From a virus: a stretch of 38,267 nucleotides of DNA. The position numbers and the translations under genes were made by a program. The stretch covers positions 1-38,267 of IMG/VR virus record IMGVR_UViG_3300020438_000109; one strand, 5' to 3'. The first letter of the stretch is position 1; every line of letters begins with the position of its first letter. Positions 7,435 through 15,495 of this stretch are shown piece by piece. Under the pieces are notes generated by a model that did no database searches, was not told the origin of the DNA, and worked only from the letters and a program-made list of their open reading frames with translations.

Positions 7435-7920
7435 ATGAACATTAGCACTCAAAAACTTAAGCAAATTATCATTGAAGAGTACGTGAAAGAAGAAGGTATA
7501 GACGAAAGCCAAGCTGCTGAAGATCTTTTAAGGCAACTCATTGGGGATGAAGAATATAATCGCCGTCGCGCTTTAGAAAATCCTGACTCTCGTGGTGGAG
7601 ACACTGCAGCAATGGATAAACCTAATAAAGCGGCTGAAACCATGCCTATGCCTAGTGATCAAACGAACCTAGTCAAGGCTACTGTCGATGGCGTATACGC
7701 TTTGGTGTCCGATATGGATCCAGAGGACGTGCAAGAAATCTTTCAAATTGTGTTTGAGAGATTGCCCGGTGTTGAAATGATGAGCCCGGGCGATGAAGAT
7801 TACCCAGAGCAACCTCCTACTGAATATGTCCGCGGAGCCGGCGGTCGACCAAAAATTAGCAGCTTTGGCCTTGACGAAATTAAACAGTTAATTAGAAAAG
7901 TTTTAGCTGAGAGTGTATGA
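7435..7920 (+). CDS. LKQIIIEE-tagged protein next to terminase, 161 aa
   Basis: I place the start at ATG 7435, with AAAGGAATCG just upstream and the shared tag at the very N-terminus (MNISTQKLKQIIIEEYVKEE). The frame is open to 7315, but that overlaps the previous gene. After the tag there are acidic helices, a Pro/Met-rich linker (about 60-75), a helical segment DPEDVQEIFQIVFERLPG and an acidic Pro-rich linker. A second tag-like helix lies at the very C-terminus (GLDEIKQLIRKVLAES). Its stop overlaps the terminase start by 4 nt. By position it could be the small terminase; by its tag it could be a head-targeted protein. Neither is proven. Confidence 0.65.
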   Translation: MNISTQKLKQIIIEEYVKEEGIDESQAAEDLLRQLIGDEEYNRRRALENPDSRGGDTAAMDKPNKAAETMPMPSDQTNLVKATVDGVYALVSDMDPEDVQEIFQIVFERLPGVEMMSPGDEDYPEQPPTEYVRGAGGRPKISSFGLDEIKQLIRKVLAESV

Positions 7921-9500
7921 ATTTTGAACTTACCAAAAAACAAAAGTTTCAAGAAATTTTAAAGTGCGGTAAAGACCCAACATACTTCTTGAAAAATTAT
8001 GCCCGTATATCTCACCCGATGCACGGGTTAATTCTTTTTGATACTTATGATTTTCAAGATGTTTTGTTGAGTGATTTCAATGATTACCGATTTAATATTA
8101 TCTTGAAAGCAAGACAGTTGGGAATCTCAACGATCACCGCCGGTTATATTTCTTGGCTAATGTTGTTTCATAAAGATAAATCTATTCTTGTTATGGCAAC
8201 CAAGTTTGCTACCGCTGGTAACTTGGTAAAAAAAGTTAAAAGTATTATGAAGAACTTACCGGAGTGGATCCGAATCGCAACTATTTCAGTCGATAACCGA
8301 ACTTCATTTGAACTGTCAAATGGTTCGTCTATTAAGGCCACATCAACTTCTGGAGACGCCGGCCGTTCTGAAGCATTGTCCCTGCTGGTTCTTGATGAGG
8401 CTGCACACATTGAAGGGTTAGATGAGTTGTGGACCGGATTGTATCCTACGCTTTCGACTGGTGGGCGCTGTATTGCATTGTCTACTCCAAATGGCGTTGG
8501 TAACTGGTTTCATAAAAACTGTGTTGATGCCGAAAGTGGCACTAATAATTTTAACCTAACGACCTTGTCTTGGGATGTCCACCCAGATCGCGATGCTGAG
8601 TGGTACAAAAAAGAAACTAAAAACATGTCTAAACGCCAGATAGCGCAAGAGCTTGAATGCAACTTCAATACTTCAGGCGAGACAGTCATTGACCCTGAAT
8701 GTATGGACTGGTTACTGGCTAATGTGCGCGAACCAAAATACAGAACAGGCTTTGACAGAAATTTTTGGATCTGGGAAGAGTATGATCCTTCGTGCAACTA
8801 TCTTATGGTGGCCGACGTAGCTAGGGGTGATGGCGCTGATTACTCTACCTTTCATATGATCAAGCTGGAAACTTTAGAAATAGTTGGAGAGTATCAAGGT
8901 AAACCAACACTAGATATGTACGCTAATATATTAAACCAAGTTGGGAGAGAGTTTGGTAATGCAATGTTGGTTGTAGAGAATAACAACGTTGGATATTCTG
9001 TATTGGATAAATTGTTGGATGCGGATTACCCCAACCTCTATCACTCAATTAAATCGACACACGAATACATTGAACAATATCAAGCAGAAATCAGAAACTC
9101 TGCTGTGCCTGGATTTACTACCTCTTCCAAGACTAGACCTCTTATAGTAGCTAAATTAGAAGAGTTTATTAGAAATAAACTAATTACCATATATTCTTCT
9201 CGCACTATTAACGAGATGAAGACCTTTATTTGGAGGAATGGAAAGCCACAAGCAATGAAGGGTTATCACGATGACCTTATTATGGCTTTGGCAATTGCTT
9301 GCTGGGTTAGAGATACAGCGATACAAAGTAGCTCAAGAGATTTAAATTATCAAAGAGCATTTGCTGACGCTATCATGACCTCGCGAACAACCATGAATAC
9401 TCAAATAAAAGGACAAATAGGATACAAAGAAAAAGAATCTTTTGATAAACTAAGTGAAGCTAAAAAGATATATGAACAATTCAATTGGATTATAAAGTGA
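7917..9500 (+). CDS. terL: Terminase large subunit (gp17-like)
   Basis: This is the ATPase and nuclease that pumps DNA into the prohead through the portal and cuts the concatemer. The N-terminal ATPase shows a Walker A-type loop RQLGIST (66-72), Walker B LLVLDEA (156-162) and the coupling motif STPNG (189-193). The C-terminal nuclease domain shows the acidic metal ligands of an RNase H-like fold: D300 in MVADVARGDGADYS, E354 in VVENNN, and D452/D453 in GYHDDLIMALA. At 527 residues it is a little shorter than T4 gp17 (610). The start overlaps the preceding stop by 4 nt, and the portal gene follows 8 nt after its end. Confidence 0.96.
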   Translation: MNFELTKKQKFQEILKCGKDPTYFLKNYARISHPMHGLILFDTYDFQDVLLSDFNDYRFNIILKARQLGISTITAGYISWLMLFHKDKSILVMATKFATAGNLVKKVKSIMKNLPEWIRIATISVDNRTSFELSNGSSIKATSTSGDAGRSEALSLLVLDEAAHIEGLDELWTGLYPTLSTGGRCIALSTPNGVGNWFHKNCVDAESGTNNFNLTTLSWDVHPDRDAEWYKKETKNMSKRQIAQELECNFNTSGETVIDPECMDWLLANVREPKYRTGFDRNFWIWEEYDPSCNYLMVADVARGDGADYSTFHMIKLETLEIVGEYQGKPTLDMYANILNQVGREFGNAMLVVENNNVGYSVLDKLLDADYPNLYHSIKSTHEYIEQYQAEIRNSAVPGFTTSSKTRPLIVAKLEEFIRNKLITIYSSRTINEMKTFIWRNGKPQAMKGYHDDLIMALAIACWVRDTAIQSSSRDLNYQRAFADAIMTSRTTMNTQIKGQIGYKEKESFDKLSEAKKIYEQFNWIIK

Positions 9501-9508
9501 GACAATAA

Positions 9509-11503
9509 ATGGCCAAAAACGATAAAAACCCCAGAAACCAGCAATCTACGTTATTCAAATCTTTAACACGATTATTCTCTGGACCTATAATTAATTACCG
9601 CTCTCAGTCAGGGCGCCGAATTCGCAGACAACACCTTGATAAATTCTCTGCCAGATTTAAAACAGCATCAGGGCAACAGTTTAAGAAGACTCATTATAGT
9701 CCGCTTGACCAGCTAGGCTCTAACGCAATCGCCAACCAAAGAAGGTCTGAACGATATGTAGACTTTGATCAGATGGAGTATACTCCTGAGATTGCCTCCA
9801 CTTTAGATATATACGCAGACGAGATGACGACATATTCTGACTTAAGGCCGATGCTTAATATTAAATGCCCCAACGAAGAGTTAAGAGCGGTGCTGGCCAT
9901 ATTATATGAAAACATACTCAATGTTGAATATAACTTATTTGGTTGGTCACGCACGATGTGTAAGTACGGAGACTTTATGTTATATCTTGACATTGATGAT
10001 AATTACGGCGTTCAGTCCGTAATCGCCCTGCCTCCTGCAGAGGTTGAAAGATTAGAAGGTGAAGATGCTACCAATCCAAATTATGTCCAATACCAATGGA
10101 ACTCTGGTGGATTAACTTTTGAAAATTGGCAAGTTGCGCATTTTCGTGTTTTAGGCAATGATAAGTATGCTCCATATGGAACTTCTATTCTTGAGCCTGC
10201 CCGCCGCATTTGGAGACAACTTACCCTCATGGAGGATGCTATGATGGCTTATCGTGTTGTCCGTTCATCTGAGCGTCGAGTATTCAAGATTGATGTTGGC
10301 GCTGTACCTCCGAATGAAGTTGAACAGTATATGCAAAAAGTTGTAACCCAACTTAAGCGCAACTCTGTCGTAGACCCAGATACTGGCCGAGTAGATCTTA
10401 GATACAATCCAATGAGCATTGAAGAAGATTATTATATCCCAGTCCGTGCTGGCTCACAAACCGACATTGTATCGCTAGCTGGTGCTCAAAACATCACAGC
10501 CATAGATGATATTAAATATTTGCGTGATAAGTTGTTCTCAGCACTAAAGATTCCCCAGTCATATCTTACTATGGGTGAAGGTGCACAGGAAGATAAAACC
10601 ACATTAGCTCAAAAAGATATTCGCTTTGCTAGAACTATTCAAAGATTACAAAGAGTTGTTATTTCTGAGCTTGAAAAGATTGGCATTATCCACCTCTATA
10701 CTCTTGGTTTCAGAGGTGACGATCTACTTTCTTTTAAATTATCACTCAACAACCCTTCCAAGATTGCAGAAATTCAAGAGATTGAGCACTGGAAAGCTAA
10801 ATTTGATATTGCTGCTTCTGCTACGGAAGGTTACTTTTCTCGTCGCTGGGTAGCCGATAATATCTTTGGGCTTAACCACGAAGAATTCATTCGTAACCAA
10901 AGAGAAATGTATTACGATCGTAAACATGACGCAGCCTTACAGCAGGTCGCAGAGTCCGCAGCTACTGGCGAAACTGCCGGCGCGCTTGGCGGCGATCTGG
11001 GAGGTGCCCTAGATGCCGATCTGGGCGATGATCTTGGTCTTGGTGGCGAAGGTGGTCCTGAAGAGATACCGGCCGCTGACGTTGATCCACCTGATGATGC
11101 AGGCGCTGCCGGCGCAGATGACTCACCGCTGTTAGCAATCCCTCCTGGCTCTCGCCAGTCCAAGAGGTTGGGCCCTCGTGATAAGAAAGTAAGCACCTAT
11201 GAGAAAGGTTCGTATACAAGAAAGGACGGCCAAAATGACAAACGCCCTCAAGGGAAGCGCAGTCAGGCATATTCCTCTATAGCGACCCCGGAGACCAATA
11301 CTATGCGTACCAACAATCCGGGCTATCCCGAATTAAGATCGCTAGGCAGAGGCATTTTCACAGAAGAAACATCTATATATTCTGATAGAGAGCTTACAGA
11401 AGAGCAGAAAATTTTAGAGATGAACAATTCGGTTAAATCTTTAATCGATGTTTTAGAGAAAAAAGACACATTATTGACGGAGCAAAAAGATGAAGCACAA
11501 TAA
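9509..11503 (+). CDS. 20: Portal vertex protein (gp20-like)
   Basis: A dodecameric portal through which DNA enters and leaves the head, and the seed for prohead assembly. The 664-residue sequence has the gp20 layout: a basic N-terminal region, the segment around MEYTPEIASTLDIYADE, a conserved stretch with RRIWRQLTLMEDAMMAYRVV and RSSERRVF, and the clip/stem part LRDKLFSALKIPQSYL followed by AQKDIRFARTIQRLQ. From about residue 487 to 545 there is an acidic Gly/Asp/Ala-rich insert, then a basic Ser/Lys stretch and a charged tail, so the C-terminus is longer and less ordered than in T4 (524 aa). It overlaps the next gene by 14 nt. Confidence 0.93.
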   Translation: MAKNDKNPRNQQSTLFKSLTRLFSGPIINYRSQSGRRIRRQHLDKFSARFKTASGQQFKKTHYSPLDQLGSNAIANQRRSERYVDFDQMEYTPEIASTLDIYADEMTTYSDLRPMLNIKCPNEELRAVLAILYENILNVEYNLFGWSRTMCKYGDFMLYLDIDDNYGVQSVIALPPAEVERLEGEDATNPNYVQYQWNSGGLTFENWQVAHFRVLGNDKYAPYGTSILEPARRIWRQLTLMEDAMMAYRVVRSSERRVFKIDVGAVPPNEVEQYMQKVVTQLKRNSVVDPDTGRVDLRYNPMSIEEDYYIPVRAGSQTDIVSLAGAQNITAIDDIKYLRDKLFSALKIPQSYLTMGEGAQEDKTTLAQKDIRFARTIQRLQRVVISELEKIGIIHLYTLGFRGDDLLSFKLSLNNPSKIAEIQEIEHWKAKFDIAASATEGYFSRRWVADNIFGLNHEEFIRNQREMYYDRKHDAALQQVAESAATGETAGALGGDLGGALDADLGDDLGLGGEGGPEEIPAADVDPPDDAGAAGADDSPLLAIPPGSRQSKRLGPRDKKVSTYEKGSYTRKDGQNDKRPQGKRSQAYSSIATPETNTMRTNNPGYPELRSLGRGIFTEETSIYSDRELTEEQKILEMNNSVKSLIDVLEKKDTLLTEQKDEAQ

Positions 11504-12290
11504 AAAAAGAAATACAGCACTCGTTTTCGAATCACTGGTTAAAGAGATTACTGCTGCAATCATTAAAAATGATAAAGAAAGAAAAACAATTGCTGTTTCT
11601 CTTGTAAAGAAACACTTTAAACCAGGGACTTATTTGCGCAGACATTTAGATTGTTACAAGTCGCTTTATGAAAATCAAGACTTGCCAATTGAGACTTGCG
11701 AAAAAATACTAAAAGAAGCTAATCTTTCCGCAAGAATGATTGACCCACAAGGTTTATTTAAACAACAAACAGAACTTATTAACGACATTAATAAAGATTT
11801 AGATCCCACCGTGTTTAATAACTTTGTTCCAAACTATAAAACTTTGGCAACCATTGATCAGATATTCAATAGCAGGACTACTCCAAAAACTAAAGTTATG
11901 TTGGAAAACAAAATTATAGAAAATATGTCCAAGAACACTGAAATGAAGAACTCTTCTGATGTTGACAACTTAACACTAACAACATTCATTAATAAATTTA
12001 ATGAGAAATATTCCGATGAACTTCTTGAAGAGCAAAAAGAATTGTTAAATTACTACATTACATCTTTCGTTGATAACGCAGTCGAACTCAAAATGTTTCT
12101 AAACGAAGAGTTGGGCCGCCTGCAACAAGAGATTAAACAAATGCCAGAAGATAAATTAGAAGGTAAGAAAGAGATGATAAGTGAAAAGCTGAACTCCTTT
12201 CAAGCTACCAACATCGACGACAATACCTTATTGGTAGTTTTGAAAACCCAACAACTTGTAAAGGAACTTAACGATGGCAGTAATCATTAA
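11490..12290 (+). CDS. Unknown helical protein after the portal gene, 266 aa
   Basis: ATG 11490 lies inside the end of the portal gene, with GGAG upstream. The protein is predicted almost all helical and is rich in Lys, Glu, Asn and Leu. The first 60 residues are basic (MKHNKKRNTALVFESLVKEI) and the C-terminal third is acidic. I see no motif. In T4 the genes between portal and protease (67 and 68) encode prohead core proteins; this gene takes the same place but is larger, and I cannot claim homology. It may be a head-assembly factor. Confidence 0.7.
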   Translation: MKHNKKRNTALVFESLVKEITAAIIKNDKERKTIAVSLVKKHFKPGTYLRRHLDCYKSLYENQDLPIETCEKILKEANLSARMIDPQGLFKQQTELINDINKDLDPTVFNNFVPNYKTLATIDQIFNSRTTPKTKVMLENKIIENMSKNTEMKNSSDVDNLTLTTFINKFNEKYSDELLEEQKELLNYYITSFVDNAVELKMFLNEELGRLQQEIKQMPEDKLEGKKEMISEKLNSFQATNIDDNTLLVVLKTQQLVKELNDGSNH

Positions 12291-12813
12291 GGTTGGAAAA
12301 AAGTCTAACCAAAAGAAAGTCAGATTAGAATTAGATTTGCGCCGCTCCATGAATGGAGATTTAATGATTTTTGATCACGGCGATATAGACATTATTCTTT
12401 CTCCTGATAAGAAAAAGATTGTTGCTTTTCCCAAAGAGACGATGACAGACTTGGTTTACGGCGCGCAAAACAGATTATTTTCTCATTTGCGAAAACGAGG
12501 CTTGGTAATACCCGAGAGTATTCAAGCCGGTTCGTTTTACGGAGCCTTCGAAGCCACACTACAAGAATCTACAGACCCTGATGCATCTTCAGCTAAATTA
12601 GCTTTAATTAATATCTCCAATTTTATTGATGAAGAAAGACCTTACTTCGAACAAGTAGAGGCGATTGTGTCAATGGACGATGAACATTTAATTGATCCTG
12701 ATAAAGAATACTCAACTGAGCTTGGCGAAGTACCACAATCATCTGAGAAAGGTTCGATCCGCCCGGGATACATTAGGGATCCTTACGCCTACAACTATAT
12801 GTACACGATTTGA
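12274..12813 (+). CDS. Unknown protein between portal and protease, 179 aa
   Basis: It overlaps the preceding gene by 17 nt. The N-terminus is beta-rich and basic (MAVIIKVGKKSNQKKVRLEL) with a short strand pair (DLMIFDHGDIDIILSPDKKKIVAFP). The middle is helical and the end is acidic, then aromatic (PYAYNYMYTI). No family was recognised. Its place in the portal-protease interval, shared with prohead core genes in T4, makes a head-morphogenesis role plausible. Confidence 0.68.
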   Translation: MAVIIKVGKKSNQKKVRLELDLRRSMNGDLMIFDHGDIDIILSPDKKKIVAFPKETMTDLVYGAQNRLFSHLRKRGLVIPESIQAGSFYGAFEATLQESTDPDASSAKLALINISNFIDEERPYFEQVEAIVSMDDEHLIDPDKEYSTELGEVPQSSEKGSIRPGYIRDPYAYNYMYTI

Positions 12814-12820
12814 GGACTTG

Positions 12821-13171
12821 ATGGAATTAATTACATTTATACTTTGCGCATATGGTTTGACACAGATAGTAGTATATGGAAAGATATTTAATCGAATAAG
12901 ACCCACCAAAGGCAAAGCCGGCGAACTGTTCCGCTGCCCAATGTGTATGGGCTTTCATGTCGGTTGGTTTTTATTACTACTTTCTCCTTTCACAGAACTA
13001 TTTAACTTTGACGTAACGGTAACCAACTTCTTTCTTATGGGTTGGTTATCTTCGGGAACATCATATGTTTTTAACATGATATTTGGAGATGAGGGAATAA
13101 AATATGAATACAAACAGAGAAACCCAGATACCTGCCACTTGGACAAGCAAGTGGATGTTGCAGCCAGTTAG
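12821..13171 (+). CDS. DUF1360-like membrane protein, 116 aa
   Basis: I chose ATG 12821, 7 nt after the preceding stop, because the product then begins with a membrane segment (MELITFILCAYGLTQIVVYG). Two or three more hydrophobic segments follow (about 47-60 and 66-88). Between the first and second lies FRCPMCMGFHVGWF with C39-x-x-C42, a cysteine pair before a glycine-tryptophan motif, characteristic of DUF1360 membrane proteins. The gene sits directly before the prohead protease. T4 starts prohead assembly at the inner membrane with the membrane protein gp40, so an analogous helper role is an attractive but untested idea. Confidence 0.68.
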   Translation: MELITFILCAYGLTQIVVYGKIFNRIRPTKGKAGELFRCPMCMGFHVGWFLLLLSPFTELFNFDVTVTNFFLMGWLSSGTSYVFNMIFGDEGIKYEYKQRNPDTCHLDKQVDVAAS

Positions 13172-13195
13172 ACACTGCTGCAAAGGGAGTTAGCT

Positions 13196-13801
13196 ATGGG
13201 TAAAAAACTATTAAGAGAATTTTACGAACTTTGCGAAGGCGGTGTTTGTCAGGACTTACTCACTGAAGCAGAAAAGAAATTTGTTTCCGAAGGAGGTATG
13301 ATCCTTTCCGGCATTATGCAGATGTGCGAAACACTGAATGGTAATGGCCGTGTATACACTGAAAGTGTCTTGAAAAGAGAAGTTGGTAAATATCAAAAAC
13401 TTGTAGAACAACACCGCGCTCTGGGTGAATTAGATCACCCAGATAAAGTAGAAGTTTCATTAGAAAAAGTTTCCCACAAAGTTAATGAAATTTGGATGGA
13501 TGGAAATAAAGTAATGGGCAAGATTCAGGTCCTTGAAACGCCAGCCGGCAAGACGCTTCGTGCTCTTGTTGAGGGGGGTTGTAGTATCGGTATATCTTCA
13601 CGAGGTACTGGCTCTGTAATGGAACAAGGTGGGAAGTCCATCGTTCAAGAAGATTTTGAATTAGTTTGCTTTGATGTTGTATCAGAGCCTTCTACCCCCG
13701 GTGCTTTTATGATGAGAGAGGCTAAAGATTTTGGCCTCAAAGAGGGCAAACGCTCTAACGTTAGCAAACTTATAGACGAGGTATTAAGTAATGAAGTATG
13801 A
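13196..13801 (+). CDS. 21: Prohead core protease (gp21-like)
   Basis: A serine protease that, once the prohead is built, cleaves capsid and core proteins after (L/I)xE and then itself, making room for DNA. The 201-residue protein matches the usual gp21 length (212 in T4) and shows LNGNGRVYTESVLKRE (47-62), the catalytic-histidine region GELDHP (H81) and the catalytic-serine region CSIGISSRGTG (S134/S135), followed by FDVVSEPSTPGAF. ATG 13196 follows AAAGGGAG. The short N-terminus MGKKLLREFYELCEGG contains LRE and is a possible self-cleavage site. It overlaps the next gene by 11 nt. Confidence 0.94.
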   Translation: MGKKLLREFYELCEGGVCQDLLTEAEKKFVSEGGMILSGIMQMCETLNGNGRVYTESVLKREVGKYQKLVEQHRALGELDHPDKVEVSLEKVSHKVNEIWMDGNKVMGKIQVLETPAGKTLRALVEGGCSIGISSRGTGSVMEQGGKSIVQEDFELVCFDVVSEPSTPGAFMMREAKDFGLKEGKRSNVSKLIDEVLSNEV

Positions 13802-14381
13802 AAATTATGGTTTAATTAAAGAAGGATGGGATAAGTTTGTCGCGAACCCTTCTTATCTAGAGGAAGCTTTGGACGATTATCTAAAACAGCAGGCTGCCCC
13901 TAGCGGCACATTCGAAAAGTTAATGGACGCTTTTAAAAGTAAAGTTCGAACTGGCGCCGGCGCCGTGGCAATGGTAGATTTTATTAACGATCTGCCGACT
14001 ACTGGAGTTAGCTTTGATGTATTTATTAATTCGCCTGTTTCCTCTGCGATGTTGACAATGGTTATAATGAGTTATTTCAAGATTAGCAAAAAGCAAGTTA
14101 TAGATAAAGTAAAAGATCAAGGCCCTGAAGCAGCACGTACCGCGGCCCTTAAAACTGTCGATGTTAGTAGAGCCGCCTGGGAGAAGACAGTGGATCACTT
14201 AGATAAAGCAGCCAATGATCCGCGCGCACCTGAAGGAATGAAAAAAGTTCTTAATGGAATGGGAGCGCTTATTAATCCTCAAGATCCGAAAGATTTGGAA
14301 ACTTTAGACAATGAAGAAGAAGTGGCAAAACGAGTTAAGCAGCTTACTTTCAAAACAGCTGATCCGATTGAGCCAACATAA
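13791..14381 (+). CDS. Unknown protein after the protease gene, 196 aa
   Basis: The ATG at 13791 lies in the end of the protease gene; the local AGGTATTAAGTA is a weak ribosome-binding site, so coupling is likely. The N-terminus has GLIKEGWDKFVANPSYLEEAL. A central hydrophobic stretch runs at about residues 80-100 (SPVSSAMLTMVIMSYFKI), and the remainder is helical with Ala, Lys and Asp. The hydrophobic stretch may be buried in the fold rather than a membrane span. No family was recognised. Co-transcription with protease suggests a prohead core or internal protein, and I-K-E-G fits the protease rule. Confidence 0.65.
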   Translation: MKYENYGLIKEGWDKFVANPSYLEEALDDYLKQQAAPSGTFEKLMDAFKSKVRTGAGAVAMVDFINDLPTTGVSFDVFINSPVSSAMLTMVIMSYFKISKKQVIDKVKDQGPEAARTAALKTVDVSRAAWEKTVDHLDKAANDPRAPEGMKKVLNGMGALINPQDPKDLETLDNEEEVAKRVKQLTFKTADPIEPT

Positions 14382-14390
14382 GAGAATATA

Positions 14391-14783
14391 ATGAAGAAAT
14401 CTGAACTAAAGAAAATAATAAAACCACTCGTTAAAGAGTGTATACAAGAGGTTCTACTTGAGGACGGCCTTTTGTCTAATGTAGTCTCAGAAGTTGTTAA
14501 AGGCGTAACGAACGTCCCCATCACCGAACAAAGACAACAACCACTGAAGCAAATTGCCAGAGAGCCGAGTAATGTAAACCTGAAAGAGCAGCGCCAAAAG
14601 TTGATGGGAGCCATCAATAAAGATGCTTACAACGGGATAGATTTATTTGAGGGTACTACTCCTGCACCTTCGCAACGCGAACAGTCTGCTGGCAGTGTTG
14701 ACTTAGGAGATCCACGAGATTCTGGTGTAGATATCAGCTCCCTGATTGGAACATCGACAAAAATTTGGGAAAAATTAAAGTAG
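14391..14783 (+). CDS. Small protein with LKKIIKPLVKE N-terminus, 130 aa
   Basis: The product begins MKKSELKKIIKPLVKECIQE, a diverged version of the helical tag seen at 3511, 5217 and 7435: same L-K-K-I-I core, with Pro-Leu-Val in place of the first acidic residue. A hydrophobic helix (about 24-42) follows, then a Gln/Arg-rich linker and a disordered Ser/Gly/Asp-rich part ending in a short helix (TSTKIWEKLK). No known domain. The position just after protease and before bS21 suits a small internal or core protein, as an inference. Confidence 0.62.
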   Translation: MKKSELKKIIKPLVKECIQEVLLEDGLLSNVVSEVVKGVTNVPITEQRQQPLKQIAREPSNVNLKEQRQKLMGAINKDAYNGIDLFEGTTPAPSQREQSAGSVDLGDPRDSGVDISSLIGTSTKIWEKLK

Positions 14784-14789
14784 GTAAAT

Positions 14790-15032
14790 ATGAAAAAGAA
14801 ATCACAAGTAGTAACCAAAAGATTCAATCACAGAGAAAGCAACGAAAGATTAATCCGTAGATTTCTCAAAAAGGTAAAGAAAGAAAGAATTGTAGAAGAA
14901 GTTAGAGATCGAAAGCATTACGAAAAACCTTCCGTCAAGAAGAAGATTAAAAAAGAACGTGCAGAGCGAGCAAGACTTAGAGAAGAAAGAAAAAAACAAA
15001 GGGCGTTAGAAAGACGTCGAAGAAAAATTTAG
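14790..15032 (+). CDS. rpsU: Phage-encoded ribosomal protein bS21
   Basis: The 80-residue product is extremely basic (36 Lys or Arg). Its middle carries the bS21 signature: LIRRFLKKVKKERIVEEVRD (21-40) and HYEKPSVKKK (43-52), which line up with the E. coli S21 segments [20 protein letters not shown] and FYEKPTTERKR. A basic helical tail of about 28 residues follows, somewhat longer than in typical bS21. bS21 sits next to the 16S rRNA 3' end on the 30S platform, where mRNA Shine-Dalgarno pairing occurs. Phage-encoded bS21 has been reported in marine phage surveys. Its place at the head of the late structural block suggests a role in favouring phage mRNA translation. Another short basic DNA-binding protein is the less likely alternative. 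Confidence 0.85.
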   Translation: MKKKSQVVTKRFNHRESNERLIRRFLKKVKKERIVEEVRDRKHYEKPSVKKKIKKERAERARLREERKKQRALERRRRKI

Positions 15033-15034
15033 TA

Positions 15035-15043
15035 ACTATTTAC
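15035..15043 (+). promoter_or_regulatory. Candidate late promoter element CTAYTTA (site 1)
   Basis: ACTATTTAC lies in the gap between bS21 and the next gene, 31 nt before its start. It overlaps a small inverted repeat (ATTTAC-ATT-GTAAAT, 15037-15051), so a hairpin is an alternative reading. Confidence 0.4.
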
Positions 15044-15074
15044 ATTGTAAATCAAATTTTTGAAGGAGTTAATA

Positions 15075-15491
15075 ATGTCACAAGAAAGCTGGAAGACAAG
15101 AGTTGGATTAAATAACGTTGGTTCATACCAAGTGAGCGGTAAGCCGTTTGCAACAGGTTCGTGCTTGGCACCAGCCTCTGGTTCGGTTACACTAAAAATA
15201 ACATTTCCAAAGGTTACGAAGTGGGTTCAAATTGTCCCCGACAGTGAAGAACTGGGAAATGTAAAAGTTGGCTTTAGCCATGCAGGTACAATAGGTACAA
15301 ATCATTTCGTTGTTAATACTAGCGCTAGTACATCTCAAGCGTTAGATTTAAAAGTTAGTGAGTTATACTTTGTAGCAACAGATGCTACTACTTTTAAGTT
15401 TGATATTTTGGCTGGTCTAACTAATATTGATGCCGGTTCAGTTGAAACCGATGCCGGTCCAAACTGGAAAGGCACAGACGGAGTAGGATAA
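15075..15491 (+). CDS. Small putative virion protein, 138 aa
   Basis: I use ATG 15075 with AAGGAG (15063-15068) upstream, not the in-frame TTG at 15060, which would overlap the ribosome-binding site. The sequence MSQESWKTRVGLNNVGSYQV begins a beta-rich, Ser/Thr/Gly/Val-rich protein without cysteines, typical of a phage beta-sandwich structural protein. It starts the run of fibre-like genes after bS21 and has a late-type element upstream. I think a decoration or fibre-associated virion protein is likely; no specific family can be named. Confidence 0.68.
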   Translation: MSQESWKTRVGLNNVGSYQVSGKPFATGSCLAPASGSVTLKITFPKVTKWVQIVPDSEELGNVKVGFSHAGTIGTNHFVVNTSASTSQALDLKVSELYFVATDATTFKFDILAGLTNIDAGSVETDAGPNWKGTDGVG

Positions 15492-15495
15492 GCCT

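Noticed and set aside
12692-12820. Longer N-terminus for the DUF1360-like protein
   Set aside because: It would read through the end of the preceding gene in another frame. ATG 12821 gives a clean N-terminal membrane segment directly after the preceding stop.
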